Source of the DNA: Denitrobaculum tricleocarpae
Lineage (GTDB): Bacteria; Pseudomonadota; Alphaproteobacteria; Kiloniellales; Kiloniellaceae
Assembly: GCF_007004665.1 (NCBI RefSeq)
Contig: NZ_ML660055.1
Span: forward strand, 434,001 to 498,000
DNA length: 64,000 nucleotides
Direction of reading: 5' to 3'
This document shows positions 50,468 through 59,131 of the stretch, piece after piece (position 1 is the stretch's first letter; the number at the start of each line of letters is the position of its first letter). The notes under the pieces are model-generated. The model saw only the letters and a program-made list of their open reading frames with translations, ran no database searches and was not told the DNA's origin. Made by a program: the position numbers and the translations under genes.

Positions 50468-50519
50468 GGTCTGATTGGCCGCCTATCCCGCCGTGGCTGA
50501 GCGGGGGGCCAAGCAGACC
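50468..50519. repeat. Long imperfect inverted repeat between murJ and trpS
   Basis: GGTCTGATTGGCC (50468-50480) pairs with GGCCAAGCAGACC (50507-50519) with one mismatch in 13. The 26-base interior forms a further stem, CCCGC (50487-50491) with GCGGG (50501-50505). No U-tract follows. It begins 6 bases after the murJ stop and ends 72 bases before trpS, so it may be a murJ 3' structure, a trpS leader or a dispersed palindromic unit. Confidence 0.65.
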
Positions 50520-50590
50520 TTGACCGCGCCACCCATCAGCGGCGATAACCCGCCCGCAGCACAGCCGTTCTTTCATCTGGATCAAGAGTT

Positions 50591-51619
50591 ATGAAGCGCA
50601 TCTTCTCGGGCGTACAGCCGACCGGTAACCTGCATCTGGGCAACTACCTGGGTGCCATCAGAAACTTCGTTGGCCTGCAGGCCGATTACGATTGTATCTA
50701 CTGTGTTGTCGACATGCATGCCATCACGGTCTGGCAGGATCCGAAGGAACTGGTGGCCAATACGCGCGAAGTGACCGCAGCTTACCTGGCTGCCGGCATC
50801 GACCCTAAGAAGAGCATCATCTTTAACCAGAGCCAGGTTTCGGCCCATGCCGAGCTTGCGTGGATCTTTAACTGCGTGGCGCGGCTCGGCTGGATGAACC
50901 GCATGACTCAGTTCAAGGAAAAGGCAGGCAAGCACCGGGAGAACGCGAGTGTCGGCCTCTACGCCTACCCGACCCTGATGGCGGCCGACATCCTGGCGTA
51001 TAAAGCCAGCCACGTCCCGGTCGGCGAAGACCAGAAACAGCATCTGGAGCTCACCCGCGACATTGCCATCAAATTCAACGGCGATTTTGGCCGCGAGGTC
51101 TTTCCCGTGACCGAGCCTCTGATCTTCGGTTCTGCGACCCGGGTCATGAGCCTGCGCGACGGCAGCAAGAAGATGAGTAAATCCGATCCCTCAGACTACA
51201 GCCGGATCACCATGACCGATGACGCGGACGCGGTCGCCAAGAAGATCCGCAAAGCGACGAGTGATTCGGAGTTGATTCCCGGACCGGAGATCCTCGGTGA
51301 CGATGGCAAGCCGGACGAGGAGCTGCGCCGGGCGCGCCCCGAGGCGTTCAATCTTCTGACGATTTATGCAGCCCTTGCCGACGTGGAACTCGGCGAGGTT
51401 CTGCGTGACTTCGAGGGGAAGGGATTCGCCGACTTCAAAAAGGCGTTGACCGAGGTCGCGGTCGAAAATCTCGGACCGATCGGTTCGGAGATGAAACGTT
51501 TGACCGACGCGCCGGATCACGTGGATGACGTTCTGCGTGACGGCGCTGCCCGGGCACGTGAAGTCGCGGAGCCGGTGTTGCGGGAAGTCTACGACGTTGT
51601 CGGCTTCCTGAGGCCCTGA
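50591..51619 (+). CDS. trpS: Tryptophanyl-tRNA synthetase
   Basis: Class I aminoacyl-tRNA synthetase charging tRNA-Trp. The HIGH-type motif is [12 protein letters not shown] (residues 11-22) and the KMSKS motif appears as KKMSKSD near residue 195; [13 protein letters not shown] and [16 protein letters not shown] are characteristic of the bacterial TrpS. 342 residues, normal. Downstream of murJ with a structured intergenic region. Confidence 0.97.
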   Translation: MKRIFSGVQPTGNLHLGNYLGAIRNFVGLQADYDCIYCVVDMHAITVWQDPKELVANTREVTAAYLAAGIDPKKSIIFNQSQVSAHAELAWIFNCVARLGWMNRMTQFKEKAGKHRENASVGLYAYPTLMAADILAYKASHVPVGEDQKQHLELTRDIAIKFNGDFGREVFPVTEPLIFGSATRVMSLRDGSKKMSKSDPSDYSRITMTDDADAVAKKIRKATSDSELIPGPEILGDDGKPDEELRRARPEAFNLLTIYAALADVELGEVLRDFEGKGFADFKKALTEVAVENLGPIGSEMKRLTDAPDHVDDVLRDGAARAREVAEPVLREVYDVVGFLRP

Positions 51620-51685
51620 GGTCGAAGATCCGGGACAGTCGGAGGCCTGCAGCGCCTATCTATTTTAAGAGACGCGGAATTTACC

Positions 51686-51716
51686 CGCGAATCGAGTGAT
51701 TTCGGCTGCGTTTTTT
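51686..51716 (+). terminator. Candidate intrinsic terminator after trpS
   Basis: CGCGAATC (51686-51693) can pair with GATTTCG plus a downstream GCG (51698-51710), with bulges, followed by six T (51711-51716). It lies about 70 bases after the trpS stop. The stem is imperfect. Confidence 0.5.
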
Positions 51717-51886
51717 CGCGTGCGCCAAATAAAGACTGCCTAAACCATTGGCGTTCTGACGAAAAACAAGTAAGTTTGACGTGATATAGAGCGGCTGCGC
51801 GGTCGCACTAACACATCATGCTTTCATTTCAGTTTGAAGCGCCGCTATGCCGCGATCGCTACGCCTAATCTCAGTTCTGTAAAGCG

Positions 51887-52798
51887 ATGCAGGTATATCT
51901 TCCGATCGCCGAGCTTTCTGTTGATGCCTTTCTGTTGCTGGGGCTGGGCGGCATTATCGGATTTCTGTCCGGTCTGTTCGGGGTTGGCGGCGGGTTTCTG
52001 ATGACCCCGATGCTGATCTTCATTGGTGTTCCGCCGGTGGTCGCCGTCGCCACCCAGGCCAATAATGTGATCGCCTCCTCCGTATCAGGTGTTTTTGCGC
52101 ATTGGCGCCGCGGTAACGTCGACTTCAAGATGGGATGGGTTCTCCTGGGCGGTGGTTTCGCCGGCTCAACGGTTGGTGTCGGCCTGTTTTCCCTGCTGCG
52201 CAGCCTGGGCCAGATCGATCTGGTCATCAATCTCTGCTACGTGATTTTTCTGGGCACCATCGGCGCTTTGATGATGATCGAGGGCACACGGGCCATGATG
52301 CGGCGGCGGCGTAAGGCTGCGCCCCGGAAGCTCCATCAGCATTCCTGGATCCATGGCTTGCCGCTAAAGACCCGCTTTCGGAAATCGCGGCTCTATATTT
52401 CGGCGCTGGTGCCCCTCGCCATTGGCTTCGGTGTTGGGGTGCTCTCGGCGATCATGGGGGTTGGCGGTGGTTTCATTCTCGTTCCCGCGATGATCTACCT
52501 TCTCGGTATGCCGACCGCGATGGTGATCGGAACGTCCCTGTTTCAAATCATCTTCGTGGCCGCGAATGTCACCTTTCTGCAGGCGGCCCAGAACCAGACC
52601 GTGGATGTGGTTCTGGCCATGCTGCTGCTGGTCGGGAGTGTTGTCGGCGCGCAGATCGGAACCCGGATCGGCAGCCGCCTTCAGGGCGATTGGCTGCGCC
52701 TGCTGCTGGGGATCCTGGTGGTTGCGGTGTGTTCCAAGCTTTTCGTGGATCTCTTCACGCCGCCGGTCGACATTTACTCTCTGGGGGTTCCGCTATGA
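51887..52798 (+). CDS. TSUP (TauE/SafE) family permease
   Basis: A 303-residue membrane protein with the duplicated TSUP motif: GGIIGFLSGLFGVGGGFLMT near the N-terminus and GVLSAIMGVGGGFILVPAMI in the second half, separated by a basic cytoplasmic loop (MMRRRRKAAPRKLHQHSWIH). The family exports or imports sulfur-containing organic anions such as sulfite or sulfoacetate. The next gene starts within its stop codon (ATGA). Substrate is not determined. Confidence 0.9.
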   Translation: MQVYLPIAELSVDAFLLLGLGGIIGFLSGLFGVGGGFLMTPMLIFIGVPPVVAVATQANNVIASSVSGVFAHWRRGNVDFKMGWVLLGGGFAGSTVGVGLFSLLRSLGQIDLVINLCYVIFLGTIGALMMIEGTRAMMRRRRKAAPRKLHQHSWIHGLPLKTRFRKSRLYISALVPLAIGFGVGVLSAIMGVGGGFILVPAMIYLLGMPTAMVIGTSLFQIIFVAANVTFLQAAQNQTVDVVLAMLLLVGSVVGAQIGTRIGSRLQGDWLRLLLGILVVAVCSKLFVDLFTPPVDIYSLGVPL

Positions 52799-53586
52799 AT
52801 TGGGCCCTTGCCTCTCCGCGGTTTCGCAAAATCATGGCCGGGACGGCGGTGTTGTCCCTGATTCTGGTGATTGGCGCAGCCTCGCTGTACCGCGCCTTTC
52901 CGGCCCGCGCGGACTTGGTGGCGGACCTTTCGGATCATTTGATTGCCATCACGACAGGTTTCTCCGGTGCCAGTGTGTTGCTGTTCGGCGCTACGGAACA
53001 GCCGGGAGACATTGTCGTGATCGTGCGGGGCCCAAGCCAACCTGTTCTGATGCACCGCAAGAGCCGTGTTGCGGGGATCTGGATCAATACAGCCTCCATG
53101 ACGATTGAAAACGTGCCCGGTTTCTATGCGGTTGCTTCCTCCCGCCCTCTCGAAGATGTGGCCAGCGAATCAATCCGCAGACGTCATCAAATGGGAGTGG
53201 AATACCTGCCCATCGCCCCGCCCTTGACCAAGGCATCCGCAAATATCGCCGAACAATGGAAAGCCGGTCTGATCCGCAGTCAGCAGCGCAGCGGTCTCTT
53301 CCCGAACGCGACCGGCCGTGTGAACTTCCTGGGGCAGCGGTTGTTCCGGACCCGGCTCGAATTGCCCGCCAATGTTCCGACAGGAACCTACCGGGTCGAG
53401 GTTTTTCACTTGCGTGAGGGACGCGTCGTCGGGGCGCAGACCACGCCGCTTTCGGTGAGCAAAGTCGGCCTGGAAGCGGAAGTCTTTGATTTCGCTCAGA
53501 ATCGCGCTGCGTTGTACGGATTGTTTGCGATTCTCGTGGCACTAGTGGCAGGATGGATCGGACATGTTGTGTTCCGAAAAGGTTGA
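52795..53586 (+). CDS. TIGR02186-type transmembrane protein
   Basis: From ATG 52795 the product is 263 residues: one N-terminal membrane helix (TAVLSLILVIGAASLY), a beta-rich periplasmic region (LIAITTGFSGASVLLFGATE, DIVVIVRGPSQPVLMHRKS, GIWINTASMTIENVPGFYAV) and a C-terminal helix (LYGLFAILVALVAGWIGHVV). This matches the uncharacterised alphaproteobacterial family TIGR02186, typically encoded directly after a TSUP permease. It overlaps that permease gene by 4 bases, strongly suggesting a joint complex. Function unknown. Confidence 0.87.
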   Translation: MNWALASPRFRKIMAGTAVLSLILVIGAASLYRAFPARADLVADLSDHLIAITTGFSGASVLLFGATEQPGDIVVIVRGPSQPVLMHRKSRVAGIWINTASMTIENVPGFYAVASSRPLEDVASESIRRRHQMGVEYLPIAPPLTKASANIAEQWKAGLIRSQQRSGLFPNATGRVNFLGQRLFRTRLELPANVPTGTYRVEVFHLREGRVVGAQTTPLSVSKVGLEAEVFDFAQNRAALYGLFAILVALVAGWIGHVVFRKG

Positions 53587-53595
53587 TAACGGCCT

Positions 53596-54114
53596 ATGAG
53601 CGACGGCGGTAACCCCAGTGGTTTGGACCAACCAGAGGTAAGTGCGACACAGCCAAAGCGCATTTTTCTGGTTGTGGTCGACGAGTCCGAAGAAATGCAG
53701 CACGCGCTGCGTTTTGCCTGCCGCCGTGCCAAAAACACCGACGGCCGGGTCGCGCTGCTGCACGTGATTGAGCCTTCCGACTTTCAGCATTGGATGGCGG
53801 TTGGGGATCTGATGCGGGAAGAAGCACGGACCGAGGCTGAGCAGCTGCTTCAAAAGCTGGCGGCCGGGGTTCATGAAATGGCCGGCAGCATGCCGGTTCT
53901 CTACGTGCGTGAAGGCGATTGCCGGGATGAGCTCTTCAAACTGCTGGATGAAGAACCGCAGGTCTCGATCCTGGTGCTGGGCGCGAAAACCGGATCTGGC
54001 GGACCTGGTCCGCTTGTCGTGGCACTGACCGGCAAGTTTCTGGGCAAGTTGCGTGTGCCGATCACGCTTGTGCCGGATAATCTGGACGACGAGACAATAG
54101 ACAGCATCAGCTGA
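53596..54114 (+). CDS. Universal stress protein family
   Basis: A 172-residue UspA-like protein: KRIFLVVVDESEEMQHALRF, VALLHVIEPSDFQHWM, then VSILVLGAKTGSGGPGPLV with a phosphate-binding-type Gly pattern and a final LRVPITLVPD strand. It begins 9 bases after the TIGR02186 gene, so the three form one operon. An N-terminal 20-residue polar extension precedes the domain. Ligand (ATP or other) is inferred only. Confidence 0.88.
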   Translation: MSDGGNPSGLDQPEVSATQPKRIFLVVVDESEEMQHALRFACRRAKNTDGRVALLHVIEPSDFQHWMAVGDLMREEARTEAEQLLQKLAAGVHEMAGSMPVLYVREGDCRDELFKLLDEEPQVSILVLGAKTGSGGPGPLVVALTGKFLGKLRVPITLVPDNLDDETIDSIS

Positions 54115-54293
54115 CCTTACAGGTGACCCCGGTTAGATGACTCGGGTTCGTCGAGCCCACCAGAGCCGCATGGCTGCTTCCCACCTGCTTCTAAGCGTTC
54201 ACAGCTTGAATTTTAGGCGTGGATCGACCACATTCAGGGGGTATCTCCGCCGTGGCCTCCGCTACGGCGCTCTGCCGCTTGGAGCCAAATGCC

Positions 54294-54851
54294 GTGTTTA
54301 TCCAGACTGAACAAACGCCAAATCCAGCAACTTTGAAGTTCCTTCCCGGCCGGGCGGTCGTGGAGTCCGGGACGGCGAATTTTCCGGAGGCCTCGTCGGC
54401 ATCGCGCTCACCACTTGCGCAGCGCCTTTTCGATGTCGAGGGAATCACCGGTGTGTTTTTCGGCAGCGACTTCATCACGATCACCAAGGGCGAAGATCGC
54501 GAATGGTATCTGCTCAAACCGGCTATTCTCGGCGTCATTATGGAGCACTTTACGGCCGGGCGGCCCGTCCTTCTGCCCGATGAAGCGCCTGACCTTGCAG
54601 CAGCGGAAGACGAGGAGCCCGATGAAGTGGTCGCTCAGATCAAAGAGCTGCTCGACACACGGGTCAGGCCTGCGGTTGCCCAGGACGGCGGCGATATCGT
54701 GTTCCACGGATTCGACGGCGGCGTCGTGTATTTGCATATGCAGGGCGCCTGTGCCGGTTGCCCCAGTTCAACCGCGACCCTGAAGATGGGGATCGAGAAC
54801 ATGCTGCGGCACTACATCCCCGAGGTTCAGGAAGTCCGGGCGATCGCGTAA
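54294..54851 (+). CDS. NifU-like iron-sulfur scaffold/carrier (Nfu)
   Basis: The start is a GTG at 54294 giving MFIQTEQTPNPATLKFLPG, the standard start of the Nfu N-terminal domain; GGAG sits at 54281-54284. The C-terminal NifU domain has RPAVAQDGGDIVFHGFDGG and the cluster-binding C153-x2-C156 (GACAGCPSS). It carries [4Fe-4S] clusters to target proteins. 185 residues, normal. The open frame upstream of the GTG is not conserved. Confidence 0.93.
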   Translation: MFIQTEQTPNPATLKFLPGRAVVESGTANFPEASSASRSPLAQRLFDVEGITGVFFGSDFITITKGEDREWYLLKPAILGVIMEHFTAGRPVLLPDEAPDLAAAEDEEPDEVVAQIKELLDTRVRPAVAQDGGDIVFHGFDGGVVYLHMQGACAGCPSSTATLKMGIENMLRHYIPEVQEVRAIA

Positions 54852-54938
54852 CTGTAGGATTGGAGCCGGCAGGCGACCGCCATTTCTCTCGATGACATAC
54901 GAAGTCCGCTGACACTTTAAACCTGTCTGGGATTGCAT

Positions 54939-55985
54939 ATGACAGTACGGACCACCGCCGCCCGCCTTCTCGGCGCATCTCAGTCCCGCCGAGCGCTGTC
55001 CGGCAGGCTTGCGCTTTGCGCCATCGCGATCGTCGGCCTGGCATATTCGGCGCTTCTGTCGGGGTTGCCCGTGCGTCAGTCTCTCATCGAAGACAGCAAT
55101 CACGCGCAAGACATCTGGCATCCGGCGCCCGGGGCCCTGGCGGGTTCCCAGGTCATTCGCCCCGTCACTTCCGATCACTTTGAAGCCTTGTTGAAGCAGG
55201 CGGATTTCGATCTCCAAGCGGTCCGAGCCGAGACGGCTGCCGTTCCCAGGATTTACGTCCGTCGCCTTCCAGTCGATCTGGTGGAAGTCGACGACACCCT
55301 GCGCAGGAAAAAGCTTTTCTTCGGCGCCATGCTGCCCCTGATCCTGATGGCCAATGAAGAACTCCGGGCCGAACGCGCTCATGTCGAAGCGCTGAGGGAC
55401 CGCTATCCGGCCGTAACGAGAGAGACCGGCCTCGCTCAACTCACCGATGTCGATCGCCGTTGGCTCGAAGCTGTTCATGATCGTTACGAGACCGAAGCCG
55501 GGGATTGGCACGCCCTGCTGCTGCGTCTCGACGAGATCCCGGTCAGCCTGATCATGGCACAAGCCATTCAGGAGAGCGGCTGGGGGACGTCGCGCTTTGC
55601 CCGGGACGGAAACGCCCTCTTCGGGCAGCGGACCTGGAACCCGGACGAAGAGGGTCTTGTGCCTGATTTGCGGTCAGAGGGGCAAACCTACCGGGTGAAA
55701 AGCTTTCCGGACCTGATGGCCGCCGTCCGTTCCTACATGCGCAACCTGAACACCCATGACGCCTACAAGGACCTGCGGGCGCAACGGGCCAAGCTGAGGA
55801 AACAGCCGGCCAACGCGCCGGGACGTCAACTCGCATCGAGCTTGACCCGATATTCAGAGGAAAGCGCCGGTTACGTGAAGGCGCTGAGGGGTCTGATCCG
55901 CGACAATGATCTGAGCGCCCTCAACAGGGCGCGCCTGCGCCCCAACCATGATCTCGTGGCTTCTCGCGGTCCGGCGGATTTGTAG
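54939..55985 (+). CDS. Bax-like glucosaminidase-domain protein
   Basis: A 348-residue protein with an N-terminal membrane/signal segment (LALCAIAIVGLAYSALLSGL) and a C-terminal glucosaminidase (lysozyme-superfamily) domain: VSLIMAQAIQESGWGTSRFA contains the predicted catalytic Glu, and GNALFGQRTWNPDEEG follows. The region before it (RKKLFFGAMLPLILMANEEL) resembles E. coli Bax. Likely a periplasmic enzyme acting on peptidoglycan glycan strands. ATG 54939 is preferred over TTG 54933. Monocistronic, converging on the deacetylase. Confidence 0.88.
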   Translation: MTVRTTAARLLGASQSRRALSGRLALCAIAIVGLAYSALLSGLPVRQSLIEDSNHAQDIWHPAPGALAGSQVIRPVTSDHFEALLKQADFDLQAVRAETAAVPRIYVRRLPVDLVEVDDTLRRKKLFFGAMLPLILMANEELRAERAHVEALRDRYPAVTRETGLAQLTDVDRRWLEAVHDRYETEAGDWHALLLRLDEIPVSLIMAQAIQESGWGTSRFARDGNALFGQRTWNPDEEGLVPDLRSEGQTYRVKSFPDLMAAVRSYMRNLNTHDAYKDLRAQRAKLRKQPANAPGRQLASSLTRYSEESAGYVKALRGLIRDNDLSALNRARLRPNHDLVASRGPADL

Positions 55986-56038
55986 AGCGCCGGCTCACGG
56001 CCCTCTCCCTGTACAGGCGCTCCGAACCTTATCGCTTG

Positions 56039-57193
56039 TCACGAACGCGGGATATAGAACTGCTTGCCCAGCCAACGCCAGCGGCGGTCCGGCCCGGGCA
56101 GTGTGCAGTTGATGCGCCGCCGTCCCGGTTTGAGTGCGCTATCGATGCGCACTTCCACCCGGTCCAGGCCGAGCTGCTCGACAACCACTTCATGGTTGCC
56201 CGTGTAACACTGCAGACCGTTGAGTGACTGAACTTCGGCCGTAACGGTAAAGCCATAGGCCGGCGGATTGGTCTCCTCACTCAGCAGAAGGTCACCGGGT
56301 GTGACGTCGGTCACGGGCAGTGGCAGGGAGTTCACGGTCAGACGGAAGCGGTCGAGTCCACCATAGGTCTCGCTTAAGGGAAAACGCGGCAGGGTAAAGA
56401 GGTCCTCTGTGCGGCCGATCGCACCTGACTGTTGGCCAACCGCAGCCTCGAAGCCGGCCTCGCGCGCCACTTCGACCAGTTCGGTTCCGTATTCGCCGTA
56501 GGGATAGGCGAAAATCGTGGCGGCCGCACCCAGTTCTTCCTGAAGCCGTCGCCCGGCTTCTTTGATTCTCGCGAGATTTGAGGCCGAATCCGCCTCGATC
56601 ATGTGGCCGTGTTTCGAGCCATGCAGCCCAATCGTGACGATCGGCTGTTTTGACAGTTCACGGAGCTGATCCCAGGTCATGAAGTCCGGATAATTCCGGT
56701 CTACGGCATCGCTGGAGACGAAAAGCGTAAAGGGCAGATTGGCCGCCCGCAGCCGGGGCCAGGCTTCGCGGAACACCGAGGCGTAGGCGTCGTCGATGGT
56801 CAGAACCACACTGCGGTCCGGCAGTGTGCGTCCTTCGCGCAGGGCGCGCACCACCTCGGTCAGGGGCAGGACATTGTAGTTGCCGGACTGCAATTCCGCG
56901 ATATGGGCTTCAAACTGTGCGAGTGTGATATTGGTGGCCGGAAAGCCGCTTTCCCCGAACCTCTGGTACATGACGGCAACGGCACCATTATCCGCCGCCG
57001 GTCTGGCTTCCGGATCGGCTTCGGTTCTTGCCGGCGGTTGAGCCGGGTCCGGGGTGCTATGGGCCGGTGCCGTTGTGGCTTGTGCAGGGGGGACGGGTGC
57101 AAAAACCACCGGACTCGCGCCAAGGATCAACGCGAGCGCAAGGCTCCAACAGATTTTTCTGACCGGAGAAGAGGTTTTTACAGGGGATGTCAC
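56039..57193 (-). CDS. Secreted polysaccharide deacetylase
   Basis: The signal sequence (ICWSLALALILGASPVVFA) is followed by a Pro/Ala-rich linker (about residues 35-70), then a NodB-type deacetylase with motif 1 VVLTIDDAYAS (catalytic and metal Asp), motif 2 HGSKHGHM (metal His pair) and FAYPYGEYGTELVEVAREAG. A C-terminal beta-sandwich-like region (about 270-384) follows. It probably removes acetyl groups from a polysaccharide in the periplasm. GTG at 57193 with AAAGGA nine bases upstream is a much better start than TTG at 57232. A GATAACA palindrome lies in the upstream region. Confidence 0.88.
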   Translation of the reverse strand: MTSPVKTSSPVRKICWSLALALILGASPVVFAPVPPAQATTAPAHSTPDPAQPPARTEADPEARPAADNGAVAVMYQRFGESGFPATNITLAQFEAHIAELQSGNYNVLPLTEVVRALREGRTLPDRSVVLTIDDAYASVFREAWPRLRAANLPFTLFVSSDAVDRNYPDFMTWDQLRELSKQPIVTIGLHGSKHGHMIEADSASNLARIKEAGRRLQEELGAAATIFAYPYGEYGTELVEVAREAGFEAAVGQQSGAIGRTEDLFTLPRFPLSETYGGLDRFRLTVNSLPLPVTDVTPGDLLLSEETNPPAYGFTVTAEVQSLNGLQCYTGNHEVVVEQLGLDRVEVRIDSALKPGRRRINCTLPGPDRRWRWLGKQFYIPRS

Positions 57194-57535
57194 GCCAACC
57201 CATCCTTTTGATTTTAAACAAATTCTTTCCAATTGCCCGCATAACCCGTGGCGATCGGATGGAATCCCTGCGAATTTGATAACACATCAATTGTTATCGC
57301 ATTCTAAACGTTGGCATTTTGCGTCTCTTTCGCTCAGGATCAGACCGGTCTATTCTTTTCCGAAATTCTAAAGGATGCCGGTTTACTGGCCGTGGTGATG
57401 ATGGCCTGGCGTTGGGGTGTTCGCCGTTTTCAGACTGGATCCGGTGAATGAGGTTGAAGAACACAGTGTTAGAGCGCAGATCGCAGCCCCGTCCGCCGGG
57501 CCGTGCGAGCACCCGCTCTGAAAGGGGAACGAATC
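57194..57535. other. Divergent control region between deacetylase and RutE-like genes
   Basis: No gene is visible in these 342 bases. The only clear structure is the palindrome at 57278-57298; the part nearer the nitroreductase gene shows no convincing promoter. Confidence 0.6.
57278..57298. promoter_or_regulatory. Palindromic operator candidate GATAACA-N7-TGTTATC
   Basis: Perfect 7-base arms, GATAACA (57278-57284) and TGTTATC (57292-57298), with 7 bases between. The 21-base size and symmetry fit a dimeric helix-turn-helix repressor site about 85-105 bases before the deacetylase start. The regulator is unknown. Confidence 0.45.
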
Positions 57536-58126
57536 TTGAGCAATATCTTAAGCGACACCGATCTGGGGATTCTGTTTCGGGATGCCCGAACGCATTCGGA
57601 ATGGCTGGATAAGGACGTGAGTCCGATCCTGCTCGAGGCGATTTACGATCTGGTCAAGATGGGCCCAACCAGTTTCAACTGTAATCCGCTCCGAATTCTG
57701 TATCTGACGACGCGCGAATCGCGCGAACGGCTGCGTCCAATGCTCTCGAGAGGAAATGCGGACAAAACCATGGTGGCGCCGGTCACCGCGATTCTTGCCT
57801 GGGACACGCAGTTTTATGAGCTCCTGCCCAAGCTCTTTCCGCACAGTGATGTCCGCGCCAATTTCGAGGGCAAAGCGGAGCATTGCGAAACCACCGGCTT
57901 CCGGAACAGCTCGCTTCAGGGTGCATACTTTATCATCGCCGCCCGCGCGGTGGGTCTGGATTGCGGACCCATGTCCGGTTTTGATAATGAAAAAGTGGAT
58001 GCCGAGTTTTTCCCGGATGGCCGCCTCAAGTCCAATTTTCTATGCAATCTTGGCTATGGCGACGCGTCAAAACTGCGACCGCGCTCTCCCCGGCTTGATT
58101 TCGACGAGGCCTGTCAGATCCTCTAA
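57536..58126 (+). CDS. RutE-like nitroreductase-family oxidoreductase
   Basis: Starting at TTG 57536, behind AAAGGGGAA (57521-57529), the product has 196 residues, the same as E. coli RutE (3-hydroxypropionate dehydrogenase/malonic semialdehyde reductase). FRDARTHSEWLDKDV, KMGPTSFNCNPLRILYL, SSLQGAYFIIAARAVGLDCG and PMSGFDNEKVDAEFF are shared with that FMN-binding subfamily. No other rut (uracil catabolism) genes are near, so the physiological substrate is uncertain. A GTG start at 57503 would add 11 residues without conservation. Confidence 0.88.
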   Translation: MSNILSDTDLGILFRDARTHSEWLDKDVSPILLEAIYDLVKMGPTSFNCNPLRILYLTTRESRERLRPMLSRGNADKTMVAPVTAILAWDTQFYELLPKLFPHSDVRANFEGKAEHCETTGFRNSSLQGAYFIIAARAVGLDCGPMSGFDNEKVDAEFFPDGRLKSNFLCNLGYGDASKLRPRSPRLDFDEACQIL

Positions 58127-58292
58127 GACGATGCGGTTTTCCAAGGGCACGGGACTTCTGGTGGAATTCTCCTTGCGTGACGGCAGCCAGTGTCATTTAT
58201 GAGGGCCCGAGCCTTCATCGGGGGTTTTAGAGGTGGATTGCCTGAGGAATGCTCCGGCGGTAATAGCTGTGTGTCCGTCATCCGTGGGATAG

Positions 58293-59081
58293 ATGAAGCA
58301 ACCTGACAAGATATTGGCTCTCGATGCCGCAGGAGCCGCCTGCTCTGCGGCGGTCTGGTGCAACGGCGGGGTGGCCGCGCATTGCTTCGAGACCATGTCG
58401 CGCGGCCAGTCCGAGCGGCTGGTGCCCATGGCCGATCAGGTGATGGCACAGACCGGGCTCGACTACGGGCAACTCGATGCCATTGCCGTGACCCTGGGAC
58501 CAGGCGGTTTCACTGGCGTGCGGATCGGCCTTGCCACGGCACGCGCCTTTGCCCTCGCCCTTGGTATACCCGTGATCGGGGTCAGCAATTTCGAGGCAGT
58601 CGCTGCAGCTGCCTTGCCGCAGGAATGTGCGGGGCGCAGTCTTGCCGTGGTTCTCGACGCCAAGCGCGCGGATCTTTACGTTCAGGCTTTCGTACTGCGC
58701 GATCCCGCAGATCTTGAGACTACAGACCTTGAGACTGCAAACCTCAATTCTGGAGCTATGGGCCGGCTTGAGTCTTTGACTGAGCCTGCGGCCCTGCTGC
58801 CGGAGGCTCTGACCGCCGCTTTGCCCGGCGGACCCCTGCTTTTGATCGGGGATGCTGCGGATGTTGCTGCCGATGCGCTTCGCGCTGCGGGCCGTTCGGT
58901 CGAGGTTTCGCGGGGAAGCGGCTTCGCGGACGCCGCCCGCGTGGCCGCGCTCGCGGCGTCACGTCCGCTGCCAGACGGAAATATGCCCGCGCCGGGCCCC
59001 CTCTATCTTCGTGCGCCTGACGTAACTTTGCCCGGCGGACGTCCATTTGGCGCACGGCCCGGCGCCGTTCGCTCCAGTTAA
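58293..59081 (+). CDS. tsaB: tRNA threonylcarbamoyladenosine biosynthesis protein TsaB
   Basis: TsaB is the scaffold partner of TsaD in making t6A37 in ANN-decoding tRNAs. The ASKHA-fold N-terminus LALDAAGAACSAAVW, RGQSERLVPMADQVM and VTLGPGGFTGVRIGLATARA are typical; family members read GPGSFTG. A small insertion near residue 140 contains the short repeat DLETTDLETANL and is unlike the rest. 262 residues. rimI follows 50 bases later, the standard pairing. Confidence 0.92.
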   Translation: MKQPDKILALDAAGAACSAAVWCNGGVAAHCFETMSRGQSERLVPMADQVMAQTGLDYGQLDAIAVTLGPGGFTGVRIGLATARAFALALGIPVIGVSNFEAVAAAALPQECAGRSLAVVLDAKRADLYVQAFVLRDPADLETTDLETANLNSGAMGRLESLTEPAALLPEALTAALPGGPLLLIGDAADVAADALRAAGRSVEVSRGSGFADAARVAALAASRPLPDGNMPAPGPLYLRAPDVTLPGGRPFGARPGAVRSS

Positions 59082-59131
59082 AGCATATTCCGATAGATCT
59101 TGTTTCTGAACCCGTAGAGAGAGTCAGTCGC

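Noticed and set aside
54130-54180. GGGTTCG-like segment suggesting a tRNA T-arm
   Set aside because: No matching acceptor stem, D-arm or anticodon arm could be built around it.
58232-58291. 19-codon frame (GTG) just before tsaB
   Set aside because: No good ribosome-binding site and no distinctive composition.
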